DNA of 64,000 nt from Streptococcus sp. oral taxon 058 str. F0407 (GCF_000235485.1 NZ_JH378887.1:255215-319214); one strand, 5' to 3'; shown: positions 1-8,004, numbered from the stretch's first letter. The notes: generated by a model from the sequence alone, not told the origin. Numbers and translations: made by a program.

Positions 1-19
1 TTTTTTTTTTTTTTTTGGT

Positions 20-802
20 CTATGGCAAAATGGCTTTTAGTTGTTTCAGGATTGTTTGCAAGGCTAGAACCGCTTGATTTTCTTGTTGAGGTTGGTAGAG
101 TAGTTGGAAATAGTCGCGAATGGTTTCTTCAAATTGCTTAGGAAGGAAAGTACAATGGGCCTTTGCGTACTCCAGCATTCGTTTTTCACCAGGATGGGTT
201 TGCTCATTGAGCGCAAATAACAAGTCAAAGTAGGAAGCAAAAAATTCACTCGTACGATGATTCATACTGAGAAGATCTTGACGTTTGATAGCTTTTTCTA
301 TTTGGACAGAGAAGGCAGGCATGGCCTGATCCAGCAAAAGGAGTTGCTTTTCAATAATATTTTTTTTGAGTTTTTGAGGATAGGGAACCTGATAGGCTTT
401 TTGAAGAGAAGCATAGCGCCCATTCGGGTCGTATAGAATCTTGCTATGGAGTAGATTGTGCCACATACAGGTTGTATAAGCGTTTTGGGCTTGATGCTGA
501 AAAACGGTTGTGTTCAATTCTTGTTCAAACGACTCCAGCGAACGATAAATCAACTCGATTTGGATACCGTTGTTTAGTATACAGTCGTCCTCTAACTCCC
601 AAAACTGGTTTCCAATTTCCATATAGGAGCAATAGTTGCTAAGAATGATTTGACGAGTTTTCTCGTCAATAGGTGAGTTAAGATAGACATAGACATCATA
701 GTCAGAATTTTGATCGTAGTCTTGTCCTGCACGTGAACCACCAAGAGCGATGGCTTCTACTTGTTCCAGTTGAGAGAATTCTTTGCAAAGTTCTTGGATC
801 AT
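20..802 (-). CDS. Nucleotidyltransferase-fold protein, aminoglycoside adenylyltransferase-like
   Basis: A 260-residue protein with the pol-beta nucleotidyltransferase signature near its N-terminus: GGSRAG at residues 21-26, then SDYDVYV with Asp34 and Asp36 as the likely metal-binding pair. The rest is helical, as in adenylyltransferases that modify small molecules. The family includes aminoglycoside nucleotidyltransferases, but the substrate cannot be read from sequence. The ATG has a good AAAAAGGAG ribosome site. It is transcribed leftwards, 20 bases before the VOC gene's stop in genome order, and may be co-transcribed with it. Its stop lies a few bases from the 16-T run at the window edge. 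Family call confident, function unsure. Confidence 0.75.
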   Translation of the reverse strand: MIQELCKEFSQLEQVEAIALGGSRAGQDYDQNSDYDVYVYLNSPIDEKTRQIILSNYCSYMEIGNQFWELEDDCILNNGIQIELIYRSLESFEQELNTTVFQHQAQNAYTTCMWHNLLHSKILYDPNGRYASLQKAYQVPYPQKLKKNIIEKQLLLLDQAMPAFSVQIEKAIKRQDLLSMNHRTSEFFASYFDLLFALNEQTHPGEKRMLEYAKAHCTFLPKQFEETIRDYFQLLYQPQQENQAVLALQTILKQLKAILP

Positions 803-822
803 TGTTTTTCTCCTTTTTTATT

Positions 823-1218
823 TTACGATTTTAAATGTGTTGTTAATTCCAGTAAATTACCTTCGGGATCAGATACAACTGCTTCATAGTACCCATCACC
901 AGTTGTTATTGGACCAGATTGAATAGGAAAACCATCTTCTTCAAAGCGTTTTGCAAATGTATCAACATCCACTTTGTCTCCTACAGCAATAGCTAAATGG
1001 TAAAATCCAAAACCATTTTTATTCTTTTCTACAATATCTGGGCGATGACAAAGTTCTAAACGTGCACCATTTTCAAAATTCAAAAAGTAAGATGAGAATT
1101 CCGTTTTAGGATTATAATATTTTTTTGTTGCAACGGCATTAAAGTATTTCTCATAAAAAGATTTCATTTTTTCTAAGTCATTTACCCAAACACCTACGTG
1201 TTCAATAGAGATTGTCAT
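823..1218 (-). CDS. VOC (glyoxalase/bleomycin-resistance/dioxygenase) family protein
   Basis: A 131-residue protein made of two beta-alpha-beta-beta-beta modules, typical of the vicinal oxygen chelate fold. The four expected metal ligands are present: His7, Glu55, His74 and Glu124. Such proteins are lactoylglutathione lyases, dioxygenases or drug-sequestering proteins; retention of all four ligands suggests a metal enzyme rather than a bleomycin-binding protein, but the substrate is unknown. It lies just upstream of the nucleotidyltransferase gene in transcription order, and a possible two-gene unit is formed. The ATG is preceded by GAAAGGATA. Confidence 0.8.
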   Translation of the reverse strand: MTISIEHVGVWVNDLEKMKSFYEKYFNAVATKKYYNPKTEFSSYFLNFENGARLELCHRPDIVEKNKNGFGFYHLAIAVGDKVDVDTFAKRFEEDGFPIQSGPITTGDGYYEAVVSDPEGNLLELTTHLKS

Positions 1219-1414
1219 TGTGTTATCCTTTCTTGTTAAGTTATAGTTATCTTTGATAAAATATCAAACGATAAGATAAAATGGAGAATAAAGAGTGAAG
1301 TCAATACAACAGAATATGAAACTATAGATGCATTAAGAATTGAAAATAGTCAGAAGCACTTTTTATAGGTGGAATACCTATTGAAGCACAAATATTTTAT
1401 ATTTTTCTACACTA
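1219..1414. other. Intergenic stretch with possible decayed coding remnant
   Basis: Between the VOC gene start and the MFS gene stop. On the + strand two overlapping frames read NTTEYETIDALRIENSQ and, one frame over after a T run near 1362, IGGIPIEAQIF. Together they look like a short coding fragment broken by a frameshift. I do not recognise the protein. No start codon with a ribosome site is visible, so this is only a candidate remnant. Confidence 0.2.
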
Positions 1415-2563
1415 TTAATTATTTTCAGCCCACTCATGCATGATAAACATCAGGAATAGAAAAAACAAAAGATAGAACGGATAAACTGAAATATTGGTGA
1501 CATCACTTAGGATTCCAAAAAGCTTCGGCATAAAGGCGGAACCGATATAGGCTGAAGCCATCTGAATGCCGATTAAACTCTGACTATTTTCCCTTCCAAA
1601 ACGCTCTGGAGTAGAATGGATAATACTTGGATAAATCGGTGCACAACCAAGACCAACAGTAGCAAGTCCTATTAAAGCAATTGTATAATGAAAGCTAAAG
1701 GTAAGGAGAATCAGACCTATGAAAATTACAATGAACCCTAAGCGAATCATATTTTTATCTTCAAGTTTTTCTGCAATGAAACCAGAAATTGCCCTGCCAC
1801 CAGTAATTCCTATGTAAAATATTGAAGCGAAGGATGTTGCCGTTTCTGCTGGAATATCTTTAACCACATTCAACCAACTAGCTGCCCAAAGTCCGGTCGT
1901 CTGTTCAAGAGCGCAGTATCCAAAAAAACAAAGCAAAATTTGAGGGGCACCTTGAAGTTTTAATGCTTGGGAAATTGAAAGAATATCCCTATTATATTCT
2001 AACTTCATCCCTTGCTCTTTTGCAGTCCATAAAGGTAAAGAAATAAATATAATAGTTGTTAATATAACCTGTATGATTCCAATGATTCTGTAACCGACAG
2101 GCCAGTCGTAACCACTTGACAAAATCATTCCCATGATATAAGGACCGATAGAAGCTCCTACCCCCCACATACAGTGTAGCCAAGATAGATGCTTAGAAGA
2201 AAAATGCAATGCTACATAGTTATTCAGCGCGCTATCAACTGCTCCTGCACCAAGACCATAGGGGATAGCCCATAGGCACAGCTGCCAATATTCTTGGCAA
2301 AAAGAAAAACCAAATAAGGATAGAGCAGTTAGCCCTACCGAAACTGTTGTCACTCTAGCTGTAGAAAATTTATGAATTACTCTATCTGCATTTAAAGAAG
2401 AAATTATTGTACAAACAGAAATAATCAGAAAAATGGAGCCTGCCCCGGTAATAGTTGAATTTAAGCTACGATACATATTTGGCCAAGCGCTTCCTAAAAT
2501 AGCATCAGGTAAGCCTAAACTAATAAAGGCCAGGTAGATAACCGCTAACAACAACGAAATCAT
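1415..2563 (-). CDS. MFS transporter, 12 membrane segments
   Basis: A 382-residue, very hydrophobic protein with about twelve predicted membrane helices and a major-facilitator layout: helices 1-6, a polar central loop near residues 180-195, then helices 7-12. The start reads MISLLLAVIYLAFISLG with LGLPDAILG following, a pattern seen in sugar/fucose-type MFS permeases. It sits 13 bases downstream of a ROK-family regulator gene on the same strand, so the pair probably forms an operon in which the regulator controls import or export of a sugar-related compound. The substrate cannot be assigned from sequence. Confidence 0.8.
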   Translation of the reverse strand: MISLLLAVIYLAFISLGLPDAILGSAWPNMYRSLNSTITGAGSIFLIISVCTIISSLNADRVIHKFSTARVTTVSVGLTALSLFGFSFCQEYWQLCLWAIPYGLGAGAVDSALNNYVALHFSSKHLSWLHCMWGVGASIGPYIMGMILSSGYDWPVGYRIIGIIQVILTTIIFISLPLWTAKEQGMKLEYNRDILSISQALKLQGAPQILLCFFGYCALEQTTGLWAASWLNVVKDIPAETATSFASIFYIGITGGRAISGFIAEKLEDKNMIRLGFIVIFIGLILLTFSFHYTIALIGLATVGLGCAPIYPSIIHSTPERFGRENSQSLIGIQMASAYIGSAFMPKLFGILSDVTNISVYPFYLLFFLFLMFIMHEWAENN

Positions 2564-2576
2564 TTAGTTCTCCTTG

Positions 2577-3578
2577 TTAGATTGTTCTTCTTTTGATTTC
2601 TAGAATCTTGTTTTTTCCAATTGATTGAACTCCGTTCAGTATGAACGGGTCTATCTCAGTCAATCTTTCAAGGGTTGGGTGGAATTCTTTAGGAAGATTG
2701 GTGTCAGAAATTTCTATATTTTCTTGTAAAGATGGACAATAATATGCAATAGCATCCGGAGCAATGACTGATGTTAATGCTGTTATCTGATTTAACAAAA
2801 GAAATGTGAAGTCATTTGAACGTGATTGGCGATTTGCAGGTTTATATCCATTCATGAGATACCCAACTTCCCCTGCAAAACCATTTCTTCCACGATGCAA
2901 TCTTTTATTGATGATGATACCAGAACCGGCAAAATCTGTATCTGGCTGATAGAGAAGGGCCAGTGTTCTAAATTCTGGGTGAATACTACAATAACCAAGA
3001 GAAGCAACATTAACATCATTCTCTAAAACAATGGGTATCGTTGTAAGGGATGAAAGTGACCTTAGAAGATTATTTTGATTGATATGTTCAAAATCAGAAT
3101 AGATAATTTCTCCTTGTTCTCCAATAATACCAGGAAAACTAAGTACTAATACCTGAATCAGTGGATCACTAGTAATTAGTTTTTTTACTACATTGTGGAT
3201 TTCATCTAATGTCCCTGTAGGACTTACTAAAATTTGTTCATAAACTGAATGGCCTCCCAGATTAAATGAGTTTGCACGTATTCTGTATTGAGAAAAGATA
3301 TGACTAAGAATAATCGTTCCAATGTGGATATGATCTTCTCTCAATTGATACAATTTTGACTTTCTACCACCAGTTGAACAGGCATTCCCTACAAATTCAA
3401 TCTCTTCACTATTCTCTAATATTTGTAAGATATTGGTAGTTCCCGCCAGAGAAATTCCTGTTCGACTGGATAACTGATTCTTGGTCCATGTTCCTCCTTG
3501 GTAAAAACAGGATCGTACTTTATGAATATTTTCTTGCTTTAAATCAATTATCTTTGCCAATTCTCTACCTTTCGACAC
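2577..3578 (-). CDS. ROK-family transcriptional regulator (NagC/XylR-like), Zn motif lost
   Basis: A 333-residue protein with an N-terminal winged helix (about residues 15-75, including TWTKNQLSSRTGIS) and a C-terminal ROK domain. The ROK signature GRNGFAGEVGYL is clear, but the cysteine-rich zinc motif that normally follows (CxCGxxGC) is absent and replaced by a Cys-free stretch. The sugar-kinase phosphate loop is also not evident, so it is a regulator, not a kinase. It starts with GTG after GAAAGG-like sequence. It precedes the MFS gene and probably controls it. The intergenic AT-rich palindrome at 3621-3644 is a candidate operator. Confidence 0.8.
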   Translation of the reverse strand: MSKGRELAKIIDLKQENIHKVRSCFYQGGTWTKNQLSSRTGISLAGTTNILQILENSEEIEFVGNACSTGGRKSKLYQLREDHIHIGTIILSHIFSQYRIRANSFNLGGHSVYEQILVSPTGTLDEIHNVVKKLITSDPLIQVLVLSFPGIIGEQGEIIYSDFEHINQNNLLRSLSSLTTIPIVLENDVNVASLGYCSIHPEFRTLALLYQPDTDFAGSGIIINKRLHRGRNGFAGEVGYLMNGYKPANRQSRSNDFTFLLLNQITALTSVIAPDAIAYYCPSLQENIEISDTNLPKEFHPTLERLTEIDPFILNGVQSIGKNKILEIKRRTI

Positions 3579-3602
3579 GTTTTGTCAAAAGTATTGTAGC
3601 AC

Positions 3603-3608
3603 ATTATA
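3603..3608 (-). promoter_or_regulatory. Candidate -10 box for the ROK-MFS operon
   Basis: Read on the minus strand this is TATAAT, about 25 bases before the GTG start of the ROK gene. No strong -35 is seen at 17 bases; the position falls into the AT-rich palindrome at 3621-3644, so an operator there would block the promoter. Confidence 0.4.
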
Positions 3609-3620
3609 TTTTTGTTTGCA

Positions 3621-3644
3621 ATAAGATATTTTTAAAAATCTTAT
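3621..3644. promoter_or_regulatory. AT-rich near-perfect palindrome, candidate operator
   Basis: ATAAGAT and ATCTTAT form a perfect 7-base inverted repeat around ATTTTTAAAA, which is itself nearly palindromic. It lies between the divergent ROK-MFS and AbrB-ABC units and covers the likely -35 region of the ROK promoter. A dimeric repressor such as the ROK protein is the obvious candidate ligand, by inference only. Confidence 0.4.
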
Positions 3645-3708
3645 TTTTGGGACGAGTGGTACAGATTTTTACGAGCATTTTATTATGATGGCAACTGGAC
3701 GTAGTCTA

Positions 3709-3739
3709 CACTTGTATTATTTAGGACAAGTGGTATAAT
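3709..3739 (+). promoter_or_regulatory. Promoter and inverted-repeat operator for the AbrB-ABC operon
   Basis: A consensus TATAAT at 3734-3739 is preceded at 16 bases by TTGTAT (3712-3717). The region is overlaid by a perfect inverted repeat, CACTTGT (3709-3715) and ACAAGTG (3726-3732), spaced by 10 bases. A related half-site, GGACGAGTGGTA, recurs at 3650-3661 and matches GGACAAGTGGTA at 3724-3735 with one change. This suggests autoregulation, perhaps by the AbrB-like protein. Confidence 0.55.
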
Positions 3740-3775
3740 TAGTTATACAAATCATACTCAAAGGAGGTGGTAGTT

Positions 3776-3988
3776 GTGAAAGCACCAAAAGGTAAATATG
3801 CTTGGACAGCTACAGTTGGAGAAAAAGGTCAGATAGTAATACCAAAACAGGCGCGCGATGTTTTTAATATCAAACCGGGCGATACGATTCTGCTTCTTGG
3901 TGATGAAAAGCGTGGAATTGCCATACCGCCGAAGGGAGCCTTTGCTCACTTGATGGAAATTGCTTTTGAAGAGAAAGAGGATGAATGA
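3776..3988 (+). CDS. AbrB/MazE/SpoVT-family DNA-binding regulator
   Basis: A 70-residue protein with one swapped-hairpin beta-barrel domain: the core TVGEKGQIVIPKQARDVF is the classic AbrB/SpoVT motif. I start it at the GTG at 3776 because AAGGAGG (3761-3767) lies 8 bases upstream; an earlier in-frame GTG at 3767 overlaps that ribosome site and cannot use it. It is the first gene of a three-gene unit with an ABC ATPase (1-base gap) and an ABC-2 permease. Small AbrB-type regulators paired with such transporters are common in clostridia, so transfer from that group is plausible. It probably autoregulates. Confidence 0.85.
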   Translation: MKAPKGKYAWTATVGEKGQIVIPKQARDVFNIKPGDTILLLGDEKRGIAIPPKGAFAHLMEIAFEEKEDE

Positions 3989-3989
3989 T

Positions 3990-4724
3990 ATGGGATGTGT
4001 TCTGGAGATAAATAATCTGACAAAAAAATATTCAGCATTTGAATTGAAGCCTATAAGTTTTCATATTAAACCAGGTGAAGTTATGGGCTTTATCGGTAGG
4101 AATGGAGCGGGTAAGACTACAGCGATTAAATCTATCCTCAATCTTGTTCACCCTGATGCAGGGAATGTCCGTATTCTTGGAATGGATTATCCGGATAATG
4201 AAGATGAAATTAAACAACAAATTGGTTATGTGGTGGGGGGGACCAATTATTATAAAAGAAAAAAATTAAAGGATATTGTTGCCATTACTCGTATTTTTTA
4301 TGATAACTGGGATGATGAATCGTATCGTCATTATCTTAATGCATTTAAACTTGATGAAAATAAGAAAATTATGGAACTGTCTGAGGGAATGAAAGTAAAA
4401 TTCTATCTTACTTTAGCTCTTTCTCATCAGGCTAGACTTTTGATTTTGGATGAGCCAACAAGCGGCCTTGATCCGGTGTCTAGAGATGAGATTAATGAGA
4501 TTTTCCGAAAACTCGCTCAAAAAGGTGTGGCAATCTTGTTTTCTACTCATATTACTAGTGATTTGGAGAAGTGTGCAGATACTATTACCTATATAAAAAA
4601 TGGTGAATTGCTTTTATCTGAGAGAAAAGAGGATTTTATCAGTCATTACACGAAAGAAATAGGGCAGAAATCTACACTTGAAGACATTATGGTGTATATT
4701 GAAAGAGAAGAGGTAAATCTGTGA
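3990..4724 (+). CDS. ABC-2 type transporter ATP-binding protein
   Basis: A 244-residue single ABC ATPase domain: Walker A GRNGAGKT, a modified signature LSEGMK in place of LSGGQ, Walker B LLILDEPTSGLDP and a switch histidine in STHIT. I choose the ATG at 3990 because AAAGAGG ends 9 bases before it. The partner is the membrane protein encoded immediately downstream. Such exporters act in drug, peptide or envelope stress responses. The LSEGM signature is typical of this bacitracin/lantibiotic-like ABC-2 subgroup. The stop TGA overlaps the ATG (TGATG at 4722) expected to start the permease, which is frameshifted. Confidence 0.85.
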   Translation: MGCVLEINNLTKKYSAFELKPISFHIKPGEVMGFIGRNGAGKTTAIKSILNLVHPDAGNVRILGMDYPDNEDEIKQQIGYVVGGTNYYKRKKLKDIVAITRIFYDNWDDESYRHYLNAFKLDENKKIMELSEGMKVKFYLTLALSHQARLLILDEPTSGLDPVSRDEINEIFRKLAQKGVAILFSTHITSDLEKCADTITYIKNGELLLSERKEDFISHYTKEIGQKSTLEDIMVYIEREEVNL

Positions 4725-4746
4725 TGAAAAACTTCTTTATAAAGAA

Positions 4747-5373
4747 ATGAGATTGTCAGCAAATCCTTTGAGTTATTGGTTTATAACTTTTTCAGCTATG
4801 ACCATGATTCCAAGGTATCCTATTCTTGTAGGTTCCTTTTTTATCTGTCTGGGTATATTTTATACCTATCAGCAGGTTCGGGAATGCGATGATATTACCT
4901 ACACGGTCATGTTGCCAGTTAGGAAACAGGATGTGGTGACAGCTAAGTATCTATTTGTACTGCTCATCGAATTAGTGGCATTTGTCTTATGCGCATTGCT
5001 AACGATTATTAGGATGAAAACTTTGGGGAATGCCGCACCGTATGTGACAAATCAATTGATGAATGCAAATGCGGCTTATCTTGGATATATAATGCTTGTA
5101 TTTGCGACCTTTAACAGTATTTTTCTCGCAGGTTTTTTTAAAACAGCTTATAAGATTGGGAAGCCTTTTATCTTATTCTGCGTAGTCGGAACTATCATAA
5201 TACTAATGGGAGAAGTTTTACATCACATTCCCGGCTTAGAAAGCCTAAATGATCCTGCAAATTTAAGCATATCGCAGGTTGTGATATTGCTGATTGGTAT
5301 TGTTATGTTCAAGTTATGTACTTGGTTTTCTTATCAAAAAGCTATCAAGGATTTCGAAAGACTTGATTTATGA
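4747..5373 (+). CDS. ABC-2 permease with frameshifted N-terminus
   Basis: Membrane protein with about six hydrophobic segments, matching ABC-2 permeases. The open frame begins at ATG 4747 and gives 208 residues. Upstream, the same frame reads KLLYKE directly into MRLS, and KLLYKELRL is the usual family N-terminus. The natural start, ATG 4724 coupled to the ATPase stop, is out of frame by one base: as written it encodes only eight codons to a TGA. One extra A in the A5 run at 4727-4731 would restore M-K-K-L-L-Y-K-E-M. So the gene is frameshifted, or read from 4747 by reinitiation, or the run is miscalled. No ribosome site precedes 4747. Confidence 0.7.
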   Translation: MRLSANPLSYWFITFSAMTMIPRYPILVGSFFICLGIFYTYQQVRECDDITYTVMLPVRKQDVVTAKYLFVLLIELVAFVLCALLTIIRMKTLGNAAPYVTNQLMNANAAYLGYIMLVFATFNSIFLAGFFKTAYKIGKPFILFCVVGTIIILMGEVLHHIPGLESLNDPANLSISQVVILLIGIVMFKLCTWFSYQKAIKDFERLDL

Positions 5374-5466
5374 AATTGAATACATTAATTGTTCGTCTTT
5401 CATCGGCGGAAATCCAATAGGGAATGCTGCTGATAGAGAATTAAAAATTGAGGAGGTATTAAGACG

Positions 5467-5949
5467 GTGCTTCACTTGGAAAAAGTAAATGGAAAAAATA
5501 TATGGGAAATAACTAAATTGCGGGTATCAGAGTCACAAAAAGGCTTTGTTGCAGCAAATGATGTAAGTATCATTGAAGCATACACCACCATTACGGCAAA
5601 TGGATTTGCGTTTCCATTTGGCATCTATGATGGTGAAATTCCTGTTGGATTTATTATGATTGGCTATGATGTTGACGATTATTGGGACAATCCGCCTGAT
5701 ATAGCAAGAGGAAACTATAATCTTTGGCGTTTAATGATTGATCAAAAGTATCAGAAAAAAGGTTTTGGGAGGGAAGCCATTGCTCTTGGCTTGAATTTTA
5801 TTAAATCTTTTCCCTGTGGTAAAGCAAAGTATTGCTGGCTATCATATGAACCTGAAAATAAAGTAGCTTGTAAATTATATCATTCATTTGGTTTTGCTGA
5901 AACTGGAGATATGGAAGGAAATGAGATTATTGCAATACTGGAGCTCTGA
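5467..5949 (+). CDS. GNAT-family N-acetyltransferase, spermine/spermidine acetyltransferase-like
   Basis: A 160-residue GNAT protein. The acetyl-CoA binding motif A is QKKGFGREA (about residues 97-105), followed by YEPENKVACKLYHSFGF, the motif B helix and strand. The N-terminal half resembles BltD/polyamine acetyltransferases, so the acceptor may be a polyamine or a drug amine. It starts at a GTG that is 9 bases after a strong GAGGAGGT ribosome site at 5450-5457. It follows the ABC permease by about 90 bases on the same strand, in a run of small modifying enzymes. Confidence 0.75.
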   Translation: MLHLEKVNGKNIWEITKLRVSESQKGFVAANDVSIIEAYTTITANGFAFPFGIYDGEIPVGFIMIGYDVDDYWDNPPDIARGNYNLWRLMIDQKYQKKGFGREAIALGLNFIKSFPCGKAKYCWLSYEPENKVACKLYHSFGFAETGDMEGNEIIAILEL

Positions 5950-6006
5950 GATATTTTAATAATTGATAAATTATAGATTAAAATTTGGAGAGTAAGTGAG
6001 ATTAAA

Positions 6007-6444
6007 ATGTGCAAAGAATGTTATGTTGACCAAAGTAGAATGACGCCACTTTTAAACCCCTTGGAATGCTTAAAAAATCATACACAATATATTTGCGGAA
6101 CTTGTGGTCGGTGTATTTGTATCGAATACGATCCAAATCGTGGATTACAACGGTGGAATTTTCCGTTTAAGTCATTAGAAATTGCAAAGCTATATTTGAG
6201 AACTGCCGATTACACAGAAAAAAGGCCATGTGGTATTTATGAATTGAAAAGTGAAAATGGTAGAATTTCATACAAAATTTTTGCAAGTAACGAAGATTTG
6301 AAATTATATCTAAAAAAGAATAAAGGAAAAACTTGTGAAAAAATGGCGTCTGTTTTTTCAGTTGAAGAATATCAGGAATTTCCTAATACACAGGTAAGAA
6401 GATTGACCTCTGGTGAAGTACAAAAATATATGTCAGAAAGATAA
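6007..6444 (+). CDS. Unrecognised 145-aa protein with CxxC-type putative zinc site
   Basis: I do not recognise a named family. The N-terminal third is rich in cysteines: CKEC at residues 2-5, Cys21, then CGTCGRCIC at about residues 30-38, a pattern suited to a zinc ribbon. The rest is basic, with FASNEDLKLYLKKN and a C-terminal EYQEFPNTQVRRLTSGEVQKYM, likely alpha-beta structure. Similar short Cys-rich proteins occur in clostridia beside accessory enzymes. The ATG at 6007 has a weak GGAGAG site about 16 bases upstream. The next gene begins 8 bases after its stop, so the two are probably co-transcribed. Confidence 0.6.
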   Translation: MCKECYVDQSRMTPLLNPLECLKNHTQYICGTCGRCICIEYDPNRGLQRWNFPFKSLEIAKLYLRTADYTEKRPCGIYELKSENGRISYKIFASNEDLKLYLKKNKGKTCEKMASVFSVEEYQEFPNTQVRRLTSGEVQKYMSER

Positions 6445-6452
6445 AAAAGATT

Positions 6453-7067
6453 ATGGAAATGATTCGGTGGAAAACCTTAGTTATCTATATACATGGTAAG
6501 GGTGGAAACATAGAGGAGACAAATCATTATCAATCTATTTTTAGAGAAAGTGACGTTATCGGTTTTGACTATAAATCACAAACTCCTTGGGAAGCGGAGA
6601 TAGAATTTCCAATACTATATGATAGGTATGCTAAATCGTATGATTCTGTTATTTTAATTGCAAATAGCATCGGTGCTTATTTTACAATGCTATCTTTGGC
6701 TGAAAAGAATATTTCTCAGGCCTTATTTATTTCCCCTATTGTAGATATGGAGAAACTGATAATGGATATGATGAAGTGGTTAAATATTACAGAAGATGAG
6801 TTAAAAAGTAAGAAAGAGGTTGAAACAGAATTTGGTGAAACATTATCTTGGGAGTATTTATCTTATGTGAAAAATCATCCCATTAGGTGGAGTGTTCCCA
6901 CTTCTATTTTATACGGAGAAAAAGACAATCTAACTTCAAAAGAAACCATAACTAAGTTTGCAGAACAAATTGGAGCAACTCTTACAATCATGGAGAATGG
7001 AGAGCATTGGTTTCATACAGATGAGCAATTAAATTTTTTAGACACATGGGTTAAAAAATCAACTTAA
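6453..7067 (+). CDS. Small alpha/beta hydrolase
   Basis: A 204-residue alpha/beta hydrolase. The oxyanion-region motif HGKGG is at residues 14-18, the nucleophile elbow is ANSIGA with Ser72, and the catalytic acid and base are probably Asp158 (GEKDNLT) and His185 (GEHWFH). The triad is therefore complete. The nucleophile motif has Asn before Ser rather than the common Gly-X-Ser-X-Gly. Substrate unknown; esterase or lipase-like activity is likely. It is 8 bases downstream of the Cys-rich gene and about 40 bases upstream of the AAC(3)-family gene. Confidence 0.75.
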   Translation: MEMIRWKTLVIYIHGKGGNIEETNHYQSIFRESDVIGFDYKSQTPWEAEIEFPILYDRYAKSYDSVILIANSIGAYFTMLSLAEKNISQALFISPIVDMEKLIMDMMKWLNITEDELKSKKEVETEFGETLSWEYLSYVKNHPIRWSVPTSILYGEKDNLTSKETITKFAEQIGATLTIMENGEHWFHTDEQLNFLDTWVKKST

Positions 7068-7106
7068 TAAATTCGTCTTAATTTTTGATGACAAGAGGTA
7101 AAAATT

Positions 7107-7889
7107 ATGAAAACAATATATAAAGAAGATATCGTACAGGGTTTAACAGAACTTGGCCTAAAACAAGGGGATGTTGTCATTGTCCATACATCCTTAAAAA
7201 GTATTGGATATGTATGTGGAGGAGCACAGACTGTGATAGAGGCTCTAATCGAAGTCGTTACTTCTGAAGGTACCATTGTGATGCCAACACAGTCATGGAA
7301 AAATCTAGATCCGGAAACAGGTGTGCACTGGAATGCAGAGGAGTCAGACTGGGATAAAATTAGAGAGAATTGGCCAGCATATAATAAACAGATAACGCCA
7401 ACAAATACGATGGGAGCTGTTGCAGAAATGTTCCGTCAATGGCCAGGGAGCATCAGAACAGATCATCCAGCAAGATCAATTTGTGCATGGGGAAAACATG
7501 CTGAATATATTACAGCGGAACATACCCTTTCAAATATATTTGGAGAGGGTTCACCTATCGCAAAACTCTATGAACTTGACGCAAAAGTACTGTTGTTAGG
7601 GGTTGGATATGATAAAAACACCTCCATACACTTAGCGGATGTCCGTGCAGAGTATCCTGGGAAACATGACTGTATTGAACACAGTGCCATACTTGAAGAT
7701 GGTGTTCGTATATGGAAAGCTTATCAGACCTTATTCGTTGATGGAGAAGATTTTGAGGACATAGGAAGCGCCTTTGAGGACAATGGTCTTGCAAAGATAG
7801 GAAAAATTGGCAATGCCGATTCTAGATTGATGCAACAACGTGAACTAGTAGATTTTGCTGTCTCTTGGATTGAAAAATATCGTAGATGA
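7107..7889 (+). CDS. AAC(3)-family aminoglycoside N-acetyltransferase-like protein
   Basis: A 260-residue protein spanning the full antibiotic acetyltransferase fold. Family motifs are VIVHTSLKSIGYVCGGA near residues 24-40, the acceptor-site segment RTDHPARSICAWG, and LLLGVGYDKNTSIHLAD with the conserved histidine. Known members acetylate the 3-amino group of aminoglycosides using acetyl-CoA, but many chromosomal relatives act on other compounds, so resistance should not be assumed. A ribosome site AAGAGGT lies 11 bases before the ATG. It sits in the accessory block among other modifying enzymes, consistent with horizontal gain. Confidence 0.85.
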   Translation: MKTIYKEDIVQGLTELGLKQGDVVIVHTSLKSIGYVCGGAQTVIEALIEVVTSEGTIVMPTQSWKNLDPETGVHWNAEESDWDKIRENWPAYNKQITPTNTMGAVAEMFRQWPGSIRTDHPARSICAWGKHAEYITAEHTLSNIFGEGSPIAKLYELDAKVLLLGVGYDKNTSIHLADVRAEYPGKHDCIEHSAILEDGVRIWKAYQTLFVDGEDFEDIGSAFEDNGLAKIGKIGNADSRLMQQRELVDFAVSWIEKYRR

Positions 7890-8004
7890 GCTGAATTTTA
7901 ACTATTGTAAAGAAATCAATAGATACTAGCTAAACTTTAGTAGAAATAGGTTGATAATTCCCAGTTTATCAGATGAACTTAGGATTTTTAAAAGGAAATA
8001 ACTA

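Noticed and set aside
1-16. Run of 16 T at the window start
   Set aside because: Likely a contig or cut edge beside the nucleotidyltransferase stop; no hairpin can be checked because the left side is missing.
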